A stretch of 64,000 nucleotides of DNA, from positions 1-64,000 of the IMG/VR virus record IMGVR_UViG_3300047548_000491; one strand, written 5' to 3'. The notes beneath the pieces are model-generated. The model did no database searches. It was not told the origin of the DNA and worked only from the letters and a program-made list of their open reading frames with translations. Numbering within the stretch: position 1 is the first letter of the stretch; every line of letters starts with the position of its first letter. The stretch is from a virus. Shown one piece after another: positions 7,580 through 15,400 of this stretch. Both the position numbers and the translations under genes were made by a program.

Positions 7580-8686
7580 ATGATGGCATCACATGTTTCT
7601 GACAATCTGACTATTACTTCCGGTCAAGTACGCAAAGCCTTGCTGACTGCGTTTAAATCAAAACGTCCTGTATTTTTGTGGGGTCCTCCCGGTATCGGTA
7701 AGTCTGAGGTCGTTGCTGAAATCGCTGAGGAACTAGGCGGTATTGTATATGACTTGCGTATGGCGCAAATGGAACCTACTGATATTCGTGGTATTCCTTA
7801 CTTCAACAAAGATATCGGCAAAATGGATTGGGCTCCCCCAGTTGACCTGCCCGATGAAGAAACTGCAAGTCAGTATCCTGTGGTTGTATTGTTCCTTGAT
7901 GAAATGAACTCTGCTCCGCCCGCAGTGCAGGCTGCAGGTTATCAACTGATTCTGAACCGTCGTGTCGGTAAGTACAAACTGCCCGATAACGTTGTTATCG
8001 TTGCGGCAGGTAACCGTGACAGTGACAAGGGTGTGACTTATCGTATGCCGATGCCCCTCGCTAACCGATTCGTTCATATTGAAATGCGAGCCGACTTTGC
8101 TTCTTGGCAAAACTGGGCTGTGAACAAAGGCATTCACAAGGACGTTGTTGGTTACTTGTCTTTCGCTAAACAAGACCTGTACGACTTTGATTCTAAGTCT
8201 GCAAGCCGTGCGTTCGCTACTCCCCGTTCTTGGTGTTTCGTTAGCGACCTGCTGAATGACGAGGATAATGTTGATACTGATACCTTGTTCAACTTGGTTG
8301 CAGGTGCAGTTGGTGAAGGTCTTGCTGTTAAGTTTGCCGCTCACCGTAAGATTGCAGGTAAGATGCCAGAACCCACTGACATTCTGACTGGTAAGGTCAA
8401 GGATCTTTCTGTTAAAGAAATTTCAGCAATGTACTCCTTGACTATTGCAATGTGTTACGAACTCAAGGATGCTGTCACCAACAAGAAAGCGGATAACAAA
8501 AAGTTCCACGAAATGGCTGATTATTTCTTCAGCTACATGATGACTAACTTCGAGACTGAGTTGGTTGTTATGGGTGCTAAGATTGCACTGAAAACGTATC
8601 AACTTCCGATTGAACCTAGTCAACTTAAGAATTTTGACGAGTTCCATAAGAAGTATGGTAAGTACATCGTAGAAGCAGGCAATTGA
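7580..8686 (+). CDS. MoxR-type AAA+ ATPase
   Basis: 368 residues; two start ATGs (7580 and 7583) follow AGGAGAAA. Walker A is GPPGIGKS (35-42), Walker B is VVVLFLDEMN (101-110), and the sensor-1 segment VIVAAGNRDSD carries Asn at about 145. Proteins of this type (MoxR/RavA, also CoxD/NorQ) are hexameric chaperone-like ATPases that usually work with a VWA-domain partner to mature or remodel a target complex. Such a partner is encoded two genes downstream. The gene is followed by two tandem terminator hairpins. Target in infection unknown. Confidence 0.85.
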   Translation: MMASHVSDNLTITSGQVRKALLTAFKSKRPVFLWGPPGIGKSEVVAEIAEELGGIVYDLRMAQMEPTDIRGIPYFNKDIGKMDWAPPVDLPDEETASQYPVVVLFLDEMNSAPPAVQAAGYQLILNRRVGKYKLPDNVVIVAAGNRDSDKGVTYRMPMPLANRFVHIEMRADFASWQNWAVNKGIHKDVVGYLSFAKQDLYDFDSKSASRAFATPRSWCFVSDLLNDEDNVDTDTLFNLVAGAVGEGLAVKFAAHRKIAGKMPEPTDILTGKVKDLSVKEISAMYSLTIAMCYELKDAVTNKKADNKKFHEMADYFFSYMMTNFETELVVMGAKIALKTYQLPIEPSQLKNFDEFHKKYGKYIVEAGN

Positions 8687-8693
8687 TTCTACG

Positions 8694-8718
8694 ACTCCCG
8701 GGGGACTTATACTCCCCT
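8694..8718 (+). terminator. weak intrinsic terminator
   Basis: A short G-rich/C-rich stem (GGGGA ... TCCCC) with a 7-nt loop followed by TTTT, directly ahead of a stronger terminator. Confidence 0.4.
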
Positions 8719-8723
8719 TTTAC

Positions 8724-8759
8724 AGGGTGAGAGTATAAAAATATTCTCACCCTTTTTTT
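8724..8759 (+). terminator. strong intrinsic terminator
   Basis: AGGGTGAGA (8724-8732) pairs perfectly with TCTCACCCT (8745-8753) and is followed by seven T residues. It ends the MoxR-like transcript. The small gene at 8773 starts right after it, so it may also act as an attenuator. Confidence 0.85.
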
Positions 8760-8772
8760 CTAAGGAATAAAC

Positions 8773-8925
8773 ATGTCTGGTAAAAAGTATTTTTATGCTC
8801 TTGGTCAAAGTGTCCGAGCACGTGGTCTTACCAAATCACAAGGTGAGGAACGGTACTCATTAGATAGTGCATTGCCCTATGCAAGGATTGCGTTTGATGC
8901 GGGTTTTCGCGGGCTTAGTCTTTGA
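8773..8925 (+). CDS. 50-residue hypothetical protein
   Basis: ATG 8773 with AAGGAATAA upstream; stop TGA 8923-8925 lies inside the -35 box of the next promoter. It reads MSGKKYFYALGQSV, then an Arg/Lys-rich turn, then YARIAFDAGFRGLSL. No known motif. It sits between a terminator and a promoter, so its expression would depend on read-through. Confidence 0.5.
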   Translation: MSGKKYFYALGQSVRARGLTKSQGEERYSLDSALPYARIAFDAGFRGLSL

Positions 8926-8950
8926 CAATAAATCGTTTTGCTGTTATAAT
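8922..8950 (+). promoter_or_regulatory. consensus sigma-70 promoter
   Basis: TTGACA (8922-8927), 17 bp, TATAAT (8945-8950): a perfect match. It drives the metallopeptidase/VWA gene at 8974, preceded by AAGGAG. Confidence 0.85.
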
Positions 8951-8973
8951 ATTCACATTGTTAAGGAGTAACC

Positions 8974-10260
8974 ATGAGCGAAGTCATCGACAAATCTAAG
9001 TCAAAAAAGAAGCGTAGCGAAAAGTTTGAAAAACTAGTGGGACCTATGGATCCTAAAGTAGACGCACAAGCACGTGAGCGTTTGGTTACTGCTCGTGTCG
9101 GTCTGTTGTTGCGCCAAAGTTTCTATGGTAACCTTGCTACCCGAATGAAGTTGATTAACGCAGACGAATGGTGTAGCACTGCGGCAACTGACGGTCTCAA
9201 TTTCTACTACAACTCTAGATTTATTATGATGCTGAAAACCAAAGAGGTTGAATTCCTTTTTGGTCACGAAGTGTTGCACGTAGTCTACGACCACATCGAC
9301 CGTCGAGGCAGTCGTGATCCTCAAATCTGGAACATCGCAAACGATTATACAGTTAACGCAGACTTGAAGCGACACAAAATTGGTCAGTTTATTACTACTG
9401 TGCCGTGTCTGTACGAACAAAAATATGACGGAAAAACTTCTGAGGAAATCTATGACGACCTCATGAAGAATCTTCCTAAACTTGATCTTGACCAACTCAT
9501 TGACCAAATGATTGACGATCATATGGACAATGAAGGTGATTCCGATGACGAAAACGGAAACGAGGGTAAAGCTAAACGTCCTAAGATGAGTGCGGAAGAA
9601 CGTGAACGTGTCCGTCAAGAAATCAAGCAGGCTGTAATTGCTGCCGCACAAACGGCTGAAGCAGGTCAACTCCCTAAAGGTGTTGAGCGCATCATTAAAC
9701 AAGCAACAAATCCTATCATGCCTTGGCGTGAACTGTTGCAAGTTAACCTGACTAGCGCAATTCGTAACGATTACTCTTGGATTCGTCCTAGTCGTAGAAG
9801 TTGGCACATGGATGCAGTCATGCCTGGTATGACTCCGGGTGAAGAAATTGATGTTACTATTGCAATCGATATGTCTGGTTCTATCAGCGACAAGCAAGCC
9901 CAGCAGTTTCTTGCTGAGATTGCTGGTATGATGAATGCATTTGATGGCTATAAGGTGCATGTGTTCTGTTTCGACACTGACATTTATAATCCTAAAGATT
10001 ATACCTCTGAGAACATGGACTCTATTGAGGAATATGAACCGAAAGGTGGCGGCGGCACAGATTTCGATGCTATCTTTGACTACCTTAAGAAAGAAGCAAT
10101 CGAACCTAAGCGATTGATTGTGTTCACTGATGGTTATCCCTGCGGTTCATGGGGTGATGAAAACTATTGTGATACTACTTGGATCATTCACGGAGATCCT
10201 GATCCGAATCCCCCGTTCGGTACTTGGGCTATCTATGATGACCATAGGAAAGGTAACTAA
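8974..10260 (+). CDS. putative metallopeptidase plus VWA-like domain protein
   Basis: 428 residues. The N-terminal half has HEVLHVVYDH (98-107), the HExxH signature of the putative metallopeptidase domain found in DUF2201-type proteins. A charged linker (about 180-230) follows. The C-terminal half is a VWA-like domain with MIDAS residues DMSGS (299-303), a GGGGTDF motif (358-364) holding the conserved Thr, and a final FTDG. Together with the MoxR-type ATPase at 7580 this is a complete MoxR/VWA pair. Both have near-consensus sigma-70 promoters, so they are probably expressed early. Role in infection unknown. Confidence 0.8.
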   Translation: MSEVIDKSKSKKKRSEKFEKLVGPMDPKVDAQARERLVTARVGLLLRQSFYGNLATRMKLINADEWCSTAATDGLNFYYNSRFIMMLKTKEVEFLFGHEVLHVVYDHIDRRGSRDPQIWNIANDYTVNADLKRHKIGQFITTVPCLYEQKYDGKTSEEIYDDLMKNLPKLDLDQLIDQMIDDHMDNEGDSDDENGNEGKAKRPKMSAEERERVRQEIKQAVIAAAQTAEAGQLPKGVERIIKQATNPIMPWRELLQVNLTSAIRNDYSWIRPSRRSWHMDAVMPGMTPGEEIDVTIAIDMSGSISDKQAQQFLAEIAGMMNAFDGYKVHVFCFDTDIYNPKDYTSENMDSIEEYEPKGGGGTDFDAIFDYLKKEAIEPKRLIVFTDGYPCGSWGDENYCDTTWIIHGDPDPNPPFGTWAIYDDHRKGN

Positions 10261-10382
10261 TGGAACTCTTTTTAGATATTTTAGGCTACGGATTCATTGC
10301 AGTAGTATTACTTGTTATTGCATATCTGTTTGTAAAAATTTTTATTGGTGGTCTAGAGGCACTAACTAAAGATAATGATTGA
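10260..10382 (+). CDS. 40-residue single-span membrane protein
   Basis: ATG 10260 overlaps the previous stop by one base; AAAGG lies upstream. Residues about 9-30 (GYGFIAVVLLVIAYLFVKIFIGG) form one strongly hydrophobic helix with a short acidic C-terminus. It overlaps the next gene by 8 nt, so the two are probably translationally coupled. The function is not identifiable from sequence. Confidence 0.6.
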   Translation: MELFLDILGYGFIAVVLLVIAYLFVKIFIGGLEALTKDND

Positions 10383-10608
10383 CCAAGAAGCGGGTGTAGT
10401 ATACGAATCTCCTGATGGAGGTAAGACTATCTACGCCCGCACCATCGGCTCTGCTACCAGAACTCTAGTTAGTGTAGATGAACTTGTTGTCAAGGAACAA
10501 CAGTTATTAGATCGATGGAAAGGTTTGAAACGTGCAGTGTTCATGGATGATCCGGTAATCAATGACCTACTTAGTAAGATAGACGTTCTTGTAGAATTGA
10601 AAAGATGA
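10375..10608 (+). CDS. 77-residue hypothetical protein
   Basis: MIDQEAGVVYESPDGGKTIYAR begins with a beta-hairpin-like segment. The rest is helical (VDELVVKEQQLLDRWKGLKRAVFMDDPVINDLLSKIDVLVELK). ATG 10375 overlaps the end of the small membrane protein gene, and the following gene begins at the ATGA overlap at 10605. Resembles conserved small phage proteins of unknown function. Confidence 0.65.
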   Translation: MIDQEAGVVYESPDGGKTIYARTIGSATRTLVSVDELVVKEQQLLDRWKGLKRAVFMDDPVINDLLSKIDVLVELKR

Positions 10609-10868
10609 TGGATTCTATTAATCCTATCACGTGGTTTAGTACACGTGAAGTTCCATTTGTACCAAAACATTTCGTAAAGGCAAGCACCCCTCTAACTACT
10701 AAGTCTTTGTTTTGGGTAAAATCAACACTCACCGGTAGATACAGCTATCAGGCTAACTATGAGAACTCTATTGTATTCAACGAATCAATGGTGATATTTT
10801 TCGAAGATCCTGCCGAACTTACGATATATGAACTACGTTGGTCGGGCACAAATATTTTTTCATCATAA
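10605..10868 (+). CDS. 87-residue LRW-family protein (dispersed member)
   Basis: Starts at the ATGATG at 10605 overlapping the previous stop. Near the C-terminus it carries VIFFEDPAELTIYELRW, the same acidic-x-A-x-aromatic-x-L-R-W ending as the array at 34.8-40.2 kb, followed by a short SGTNIFSS tail. The N-terminal half (WFSTREVPFVPKHF) is unique. Related fold and unknown function inferred. Confidence 0.65.
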   Translation: MMDSINPITWFSTREVPFVPKHFVKASTPLTTKSLFWVKSTLTGRYSYQANYENSIVFNESMVIFFEDPAELTIYELRWSGTNIFSS

Positions 10869-10907
10869 AACTCACGTTAAATATATACATCCTTAAGGAG
10901 ATATATT

Positions 10908-11600
10908 ATGAGTTTTTTACGCCATATCGGTAAAATAGGTGATCGTAAGGTTGCTATTTTATTCAGAGAAGTGCCCGGAGAACCACATATGTGCTTAGTC
11001 GCATATACGGAAACATTGAATCAGCACATACATGATCCTATGATGGCATGTATTGAAAGTGACATTGGTCAAAACAGTGAGAATCTTGCTGACGCATTGA
11101 ATAGAACATATACCAAAGACGGTAAGATTATTTTACAAGTGTTGCATTCACAGGGGTTGATTAAAAAAGTACAAACACAACAGGTACTTGCTACTCCCAC
11201 CCCTACTACTAACATTAAGTTGAATGAGTTGAACAAAATACTTGATGAAATGAAACAAGGTGAAGATGCTGTTAAGCGTTTGGCTGAACTTGATGCAAGT
11301 CGTGGTTTGCAAGATCCTGTGGATGTTGCACGTAGAATGCGCGGAGAGTCTACATTACCTGCATCGCAACCAGTTTCACCAGCACAAGGAATATTAGGTG
11401 ACGCACAGATAGCTAATAACCTCAGGCAACAGGCTGAACGTATGGCTGCAGAAGCAAAGGGCTTGCTAGCAGAGTCTAGCAGATTGATGAAGGAAGCAGC
11501 ACAACTAGAAGGTGTTATGCCTGAAACAACCCACGCAGTACCTGTTGTTAGTGAAACTAAAAAAAGAGGTCGTCCTGCAAAGGCAAAGATTTTATCATAA
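10908..11600 (+). CDS. hypothetical protein with basic AT-hook-like tail
   Basis: 230 residues behind AAGGAG. The first about 85 residues form a compact alpha/beta region (GDRKVAILFREVPGEPHMCLVAYTE). The middle is a helical coiled-coil-like stretch (LNELNKILDEMKQGEDAVKRLAELDA) and the A/Q/E-rich segment LRQQAERMAAEAKGLLAESS. The C-terminus KKRGRPAKAK contains an RGRP core, the AT-hook signature for minor-groove binding. DNA binding is therefore plausible but unproven. Confidence 0.65.
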   Translation: MSFLRHIGKIGDRKVAILFREVPGEPHMCLVAYTETLNQHIHDPMMACIESDIGQNSENLADALNRTYTKDGKIILQVLHSQGLIKKVQTQQVLATPTPTTNIKLNELNKILDEMKQGEDAVKRLAELDASRGLQDPVDVARRMRGESTLPASQPVSPAQGILGDAQIANNLRQQAERMAAEAKGLLAESSRLMKEAAQLEGVMPETTHAVPVVSETKKRGRPAKAKILS

Positions 11601-11608
11601 GTAATTAG

Positions 11609-11905
11609 ATGACACCTGAATATTTAAGAAAATGGGAATCTATTATAGAGGACATTGATAAAGTAAAAGTACCAGTTCAGTTCATCAAAAAAATTATTGT
11701 TAAAATGACTGGTAAAAAACAACATACTATCAATATTCAAAATTTGCTAAAGCAAGGATTAGACCCTGAAGAAATCGAAGAATTAGTAAGTCGCAAGCTA
11801 CATGAACTCGACCCGCTGATAACAAGTTTTGAATTTATTTTAAATATTGAAAGTATTGCTGAAACGGTACAACCTCAAACAGATAAACTATTGAATAAGT
11901 TATGA
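11609..11905 (+). CDS. 98-residue hypothetical protein
   Basis: Predicted all-helical (KVPVQFIKKIIVKMTGKK, then QGLDPEEIEELVSRKLHELDPLITSFEFILN). No catalytic motif. It ends 4 nt into the DHFR gene (ATGA overlap), so it is the first member of a run through DHFR and thymidylate synthase. Its own start has no good ribosome-binding site. Confidence 0.65.
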   Translation: MTPEYLRKWESIIEDIDKVKVPVQFIKKIIVKMTGKKQHTINIQNLLKQGLDPEEIEELVSRKLHELDPLITSFEFILNIESIAETVQPQTDKLLNKL

Positions 11906-12345
11906 AATTAATCATTGCTTGTGATCCTAAAGGAGGAATAGGCTTTGATGGTAAGTTGCCCTGGAGTAAAATCGAGGGCGATTTGCCAAGATTCAAGGCA
12001 TTAACAACTGGTAAGATTGTACTGATGGGACGCAATACATATGACAATTTACCGAAGAAACCTCTACCCAACAGAGTTAATTGGGTAAAATCAACACGCC
12101 CTATCAATGATGTTGTTAATCCTGATGATAACATGATTAAAACAGAAAAAGATGTTTGGTTAATAGGCGGCGCAAAGATGGTTGAAAGCTATTGGCAATA
12201 TATCGATGAAATACATCTATCTAGGACCTTTGCCGAATATACTTGTGATACTTTTATAAGTCTAGTACAATTAGAAAATGAGTTTATGTGCTGGTTTAAA
12301 GAAAATCAATCAGACCATTCTTATGAAATTTGGAAAAGAAGATGA
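11902..12345 (+). CDS. frd: dihydrofolate reductase
   Basis: 147 residues. It shows the DHFR pattern: MKLIIACDPKGGIGFDGKLPW (substrate loop with the GxxGxxxxLPW motif), a catalytic acidic residue region (DLPRFKALTTGK), the NADPH-binding VLMGRNTYDNLP, and WLIGGAKMV. It reduces dihydrofolate to tetrahydrofolate, which thymidylate synthase two genes on consumes. The chain is about the usual 150-160 residues. It overlaps both neighbours by 4 nt. Confidence 0.9.
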   Translation: MKLIIACDPKGGIGFDGKLPWSKIEGDLPRFKALTTGKIVLMGRNTYDNLPKKPLPNRVNWVKSTRPINDVVNPDDNMIKTEKDVWLIGGAKMVESYWQYIDEIHLSRTFAEYTCDTFISLVQLENEFMCWFKENQSDHSYEIWKRR

Positions 12346-12575
12346 TAGATATAAAATGGTATAATGATCAAACTGCTAAGATTGCATACGACCAAATGCG
12401 TTCTAAATTAGATCCTCTTGTCGTTGAAATGTTTCCTGAATATGAATTAAGTCACTTCGGTATTAATAGGAACAATGATACAGAAGAAGTTATAATTAAA
12501 CTGCACTTGAACAAATTAGGAACAGTTAAGGTTGTTGGAACAGAACCCTGGAATGATTATACGAGATTAAAATGA
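12342..12575 (+). CDS. 77-residue hypothetical protein
   Basis: Starts at the ATGA overlap at 12342 (MIDIKWYND) and ends in the ATGA start of thymidylate synthase. A helix (TAKIAYDQMRSKLDPLVVEMF) is followed by beta strands (EEVIIKLHLNKLGTVKVVGTEPW). Held between the two thymidylate-pathway enzymes but with no recognised domain. Confidence 0.65.
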   Translation: MIDIKWYNDQTAKIAYDQMRSKLDPLVVEMFPEYELSHFGINRNNDTEEVIIKLHLNKLGTVKVVGTEPWNDYTRLK

Positions 12576-13471
12576 AACAATATCACGATTTACTACAAGA
12601 TATATTAGACAACGGAATTGAAAAAGATGATAGAACTAGTGTTGGGACTTATAGTGTTTTTGGACGTCATCTTCGCTTTGATTTGCGTAGGGGCTTTCCC
12701 GCAGTCACTACTAAAAAATTGGCATGGAAGGCTTGTGTCGGTGAGCTTCTATGGTTTATTGAAGGATCTGGTGATGAGCGTAGATTGGCAGAACTCACCC
12801 ATGGTACTACCGAAGGCAAGGTTACTATCTGGACGCCGAATGCGCTTGCGCCCTACTGGAAACCTAAAGCGAAATTCGAGGGGGATTTGGGTAGGGTCTA
12901 TGGCGTACAATGGCGCCACTGGAACAAATATACGGAAGAGAAAGACTACGGCGAGGCGCACAAAGGTGGGCAACGCCTAGCAGTAGATAAGACAGAAATC
13001 GATCAGTTAGCAAATTTAATTGAAGGTTTGAAAACTGACCCTAATAGTCGCAGACATATACTAAGCGCATGGAACGTTGCAGAACTAGACCAAATGGCAT
13101 TGCCTCCGTGTCATGTAATGTGTCAATTCCATGTTAGCAAATATAGAGAACTTAGTTGTCACATGTATCAACGAAGTGTTGATGTGTTCTTAGGTCTACC
13201 ATTCAACATTGCTAGTTATGCTCTACTCACACATATGATTGCACAAGTATGTGATTTCACTGTAGGTGATCTAATCATCAGCACCGGTGATACACATATC
13301 TATAAGAATCATGTTGAACAAGTTAAAGAACAATTGTCACGCCGTGCATTCGGTATGCCCTCGTTGATTCTCAATCCTGAGATTAAAGACATTACAAAAT
13401 TTACAATGAACGACATTCACCTTGAAGGATATGAAAGTCATGGACCAATTAAAGCAATCATGGCAGTCTGA
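12572..13471 (+). CDS. td: thymidylate synthase
   Basis: 299 residues, ThyA family. Diagnostic segments in order: RTSVGTYSVFG near the N-terminus, the GELLWFIEGS helix, GRVYGVQWRHW, catalytic Cys180 in LPPCHVMCQFHV, the YQRSVDVFLGLPFNIASYALLTHM folate/dUMP region, and GDTHIYKNH near the end. It makes dTMP from dUMP using methylene-tetrahydrofolate, regenerated by the DHFR just upstream. Full length; no intron seen, unlike T4 td. Confidence 0.95.
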   Translation: MKQYHDLLQDILDNGIEKDDRTSVGTYSVFGRHLRFDLRRGFPAVTTKKLAWKACVGELLWFIEGSGDERRLAELTHGTTEGKVTIWTPNALAPYWKPKAKFEGDLGRVYGVQWRHWNKYTEEKDYGEAHKGGQRLAVDKTEIDQLANLIEGLKTDPNSRRHILSAWNVAELDQMALPPCHVMCQFHVSKYRELSCHMYQRSVDVFLGLPFNIASYALLTHMIAQVCDFTVGDLIISTGDTHIYKNHVEQVKEQLSRRAFGMPSLILNPEIKDITKFTMNDIHLEGYESHGPIKAIMAV

Positions 13472-13721
13472 CAATGAAGATGCCGTAACATCTTGTTGTG
13501 TGGTACATACATTCAATATGGGTGATGTAGAAGATCCCGATTTGTTGGCGGCTCAGAGTTTGTTTGAATTTGAAAAATCAGAAAAAGGTGAGTGGGTAAT
13601 GAAAAATTCAGCACCTGTTGCTAGTTGGCATAGGATGCCCAAAGACTACGGATGGCAATATCAAATTCGTGCGTATCTGACACCCGAAAAAATGACATAT
13701 TATAAATTGAAGTACGAATGA
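13440..13721 (+). CDS. 93-residue protein, distant LRW-family ending
   Basis: Start chosen at ATG 13440 because AAGGA lies 10 nt upstream, inside the end of thymidylate synthase. Acidic N-terminus; a YGWQYQIRAYLTPEKMTYYKLKYE ending matches the x-x-E-K-x-x-x-Y-x-L-K-aromatic pattern of the LRW family at 34.8-40.2 kb. It ends by overlapping the epimerase start (ATGA). Function unknown. Confidence 0.6.
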   Translation: MDQLKQSWQSDNEDAVTSCCVVHTFNMGDVEDPDLLAAQSLFEFEKSEKGEWVMKNSAPVASWHRMPKDYGWQYQIRAYLTPEKMTYYKLKYE

Positions 13722-14680
13722 AAATTTTAGTAACAGGTGGATTAGGTCTTATAGGCCACCACGTTGTAAAACGTTTGCAAAACATGAGTCACCAAGTATC
13801 TATCATGGATACACGGACTACATATGGCGTTATCCCACGTGAAGAAATCACTTATTTGATGGGCGAACGTCTTAAACAGATTCCGTCAATTGAAAGGTTA
13901 TATGACTTTGATATTGCAAATCAAGGACAAGTAAATCACGTATTTTATAAAGAAGAACCTGAACTTGTCATCCACATGGCTAGTTTCCCTCGACAAAAAG
14001 TTGTAAATGCAAATCCTGCATTAGGTTCAAGAACTATGTCAGAGGGATTATTGAATCTATGTGAAGCTAGTGTAGAATACGGAGCCAAACGTTTCTTGTA
14101 TATCAGCTCCAGTATGGTGTACGGAGATTTCAAAGATGATGTTAAAGAGGATTATAATTGCAAACCTCAAGGTCAATATGGAATAATGAAACTAGCAGGA
14201 GAACACCTTGTCAAAGACTACAGCCGTCGTAATTGCTTCACTCACACTATCATTCGTCCTAGTGCTGTTTACGGGCCACTTGATGTTGAAGATAGAGTCA
14301 TATCAAAATTCATGCTCACAGCAATGCGAGGAGAAGTGCTCAAGGTCAATGGAGCGACGGAAACCTTGGACTTCACCTACGTTGAAGATGCCGCAGACGG
14401 TATAGTTGCCGCAGCACTATCAGACAATACACACAACAAAACTTATAACATAACTAAGAGCCATAGCCATAGTTTATTAGATGCTGCTAACCTTGCAGTA
14501 AAGATTGTGGGTAAAGGCACAGTTAATGTCAGGGATAGAGATCCTGACTTTCCTAGCAGGGGAGCGTTAAATATCGATGCCGCACGTAAGGACTTTGGAT
14601 TTGATCCAAAAGTAGACGTTGAAGAAGGCTTTCAGAAATACTATGATTGGTTAAAGGATTCTACATACTATAATAAATAA
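13718..14680 (+). CDS. NAD-dependent sugar epimerase/dehydratase (extended SDR)
   Basis: 320 residues. Rossmann motif TGGLGLIG (6-13), acidic strand end D31, Ser131/132 in YISSSMVYGD, and catalytic Tyr154-xxx-Lys158 in QYGIMKLAGEH. This is the GalE/RmlB-like extended short-chain dehydrogenase family acting on nucleotide sugars. Substrate cannot be told from sequence. With the RmlC-like protein, cytidylyltransferase and ROK kinase at 40-42.5 kb it suggests the phage rebuilds a sugar nucleotide, perhaps for surface glycan remodelling. Confidence 0.85.
   Translation: MKILVTGGLGLIGHHVVKRLQNMSHQVSIMDTRTTYGVIPREEITYLMGERLKQIPSIERLYDFDIANQGQVNHVFYKEEPELVIHMASFPRQKVVNANPALGSRTMSEGLLNLCEASVEYGAKRFLYISSSMVYGDFKDDVKEDYNCKPQGQYGIMKLAGEHLVKDYSRRNCFTHTIIRPSAVYGPLDVEDRVISKFMLTAMRGEVLKVNGATETLDFTYVEDAADGIVAAALSDNTHNKTYNITKSHSHSLLDAANLAVKIVGKGTVNVRDRDPDFPSRGALNIDAARKDFGFDPKVDVEEGFQKYYDWLKDSTYYNK
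14672..14679 (+). promoter_or_regulatory. putative late promoter (AATAAATA), leaderless geometry
   Basis: Octamer overlapping the end of the epimerase gene and ending 5 nt before the ATG at 14685, so +1 falls on the start codon of the spanin-like gene. Confidence 0.55.
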
Positions 14681-14684
14681 CAGT

Positions 14685-15134
14685 ATGTGGATCATTAGCT
14701 TTGCACCCGAATGGGTATTTCATGTTATCTTTGGGTTAGGTGTACTTGGTACCATTGCGGGGTTTGTGCTTGGGTTCATACCTGTAATCAGACAATATAA
14801 GCTACCTATACAGATAATTAGTATTTTGACATTGATTTTAGGTGTATACCTTGAGGGTGCATTAGCAGATTACCGTGAGTGGGAAATGAAAGCTGCTGAA
14901 TTAAAAGTTAAAATTGCTGACATGGAAACCAAATTAGCCCAAAGTGACACAAAAATTGTTGAAAAAGTTGTAGTTAAAACCGAACTTGTTAAACAAAAGG
15001 GCAAGGATGTTGTAAAATATGTAGACAGAGAGATTGTCAAATACGACACTAAATTCTTGCCAGGGGGACAATGCGAGATTCCACAAGAATTTTATAAAGC
15101 GTACAACGATTCACTGAGCTTAGATTTAAAATGA
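14685..15134 (+). CDS. membrane protein with coiled coil, probable inner-membrane spanin
   Basis: 149 residues. Two hydrophobic helices (about residues 10-32 and 42-62) are followed by a periplasmic-style coiled coil (MKAAELKVKIADMETKLAQSDTK) and a charged region rich in VKTELVKQ repeats. The next gene overlaps by 4 nt and encodes a small lipoprotein. This membrane/lipoprotein pair at adjacent, overlapping starts is how phage Rz/Rz1 spanins are organised; they fuse inner and outer membranes in the last step of lysis. Two spans instead of one is unusual for an i-spanin. Confidence 0.6.
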   Translation: MWIISFAPEWVFHVIFGLGVLGTIAGFVLGFIPVIRQYKLPIQIISILTLILGVYLEGALADYREWEMKAAELKVKIADMETKLAQSDTKIVEKVVVKTELVKQKGKDVVKYVDREIVKYDTKFLPGGQCEIPQEFYKAYNDSLSLDLK

Positions 15135-15400
15135 AACCACTATTATTACTAACACTTGTGCTTGCGGGCTGCTCTACTGCGGTTCCAGTAACTATGAACA
15201 ATCCTTACGAGATTCCGCAATCATTAATGCAAGATTGCAGGGATCCTGAAATGCTGAATCCTGAAGCTAAATTCAGCGATAATGTCAAAATTATGATAGA
15301 CAATAACACAAAAGCCACCGAATGCAGGGTGGCTAAACGTGCTCTAAATGAACTTATTCAACAAAGAAAAGAAATCTTTGATAAGTCGATGAAGAAGTAA
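15131..15400 (+). CDS. small lipoprotein, probable outer-membrane spanin
   Basis: 89 residues. The signal peptide MKPLLLLTLVLAGC ends in the lipobox LAGC, so mature protein would start at lipidated Cys14. Two further cysteines (CRDPE and ECRV) might form a disulfide. It overlaps the membrane gene upstream by ATGA. Much longer than lambda Rz1, and not proline-rich, so the role as spanin partner is inferred from the lipobox and gene pairing. Confidence 0.6.
   Translation: MKPLLLLTLVLAGCSTAVPVTMNNPYEIPQSLMQDCRDPEMLNPEAKFSDNVKIMIDNNTKATECRVAKRALNELIQQRKEIFDKSMKK

Noticed and set aside
7733-8344. A 203-codon minus-strand frame within the MoxR-like gene
   Set aside because: Antisense to a clear AAA+ ATPase; the residue pattern is that of a reversed coding strand.
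9034-9960. A 308-codon minus-strand frame within the VWA gene
   Set aside because: Antisense shadow of the metallopeptidase/VWA gene, rich in His/Thr/Arg with no domain.
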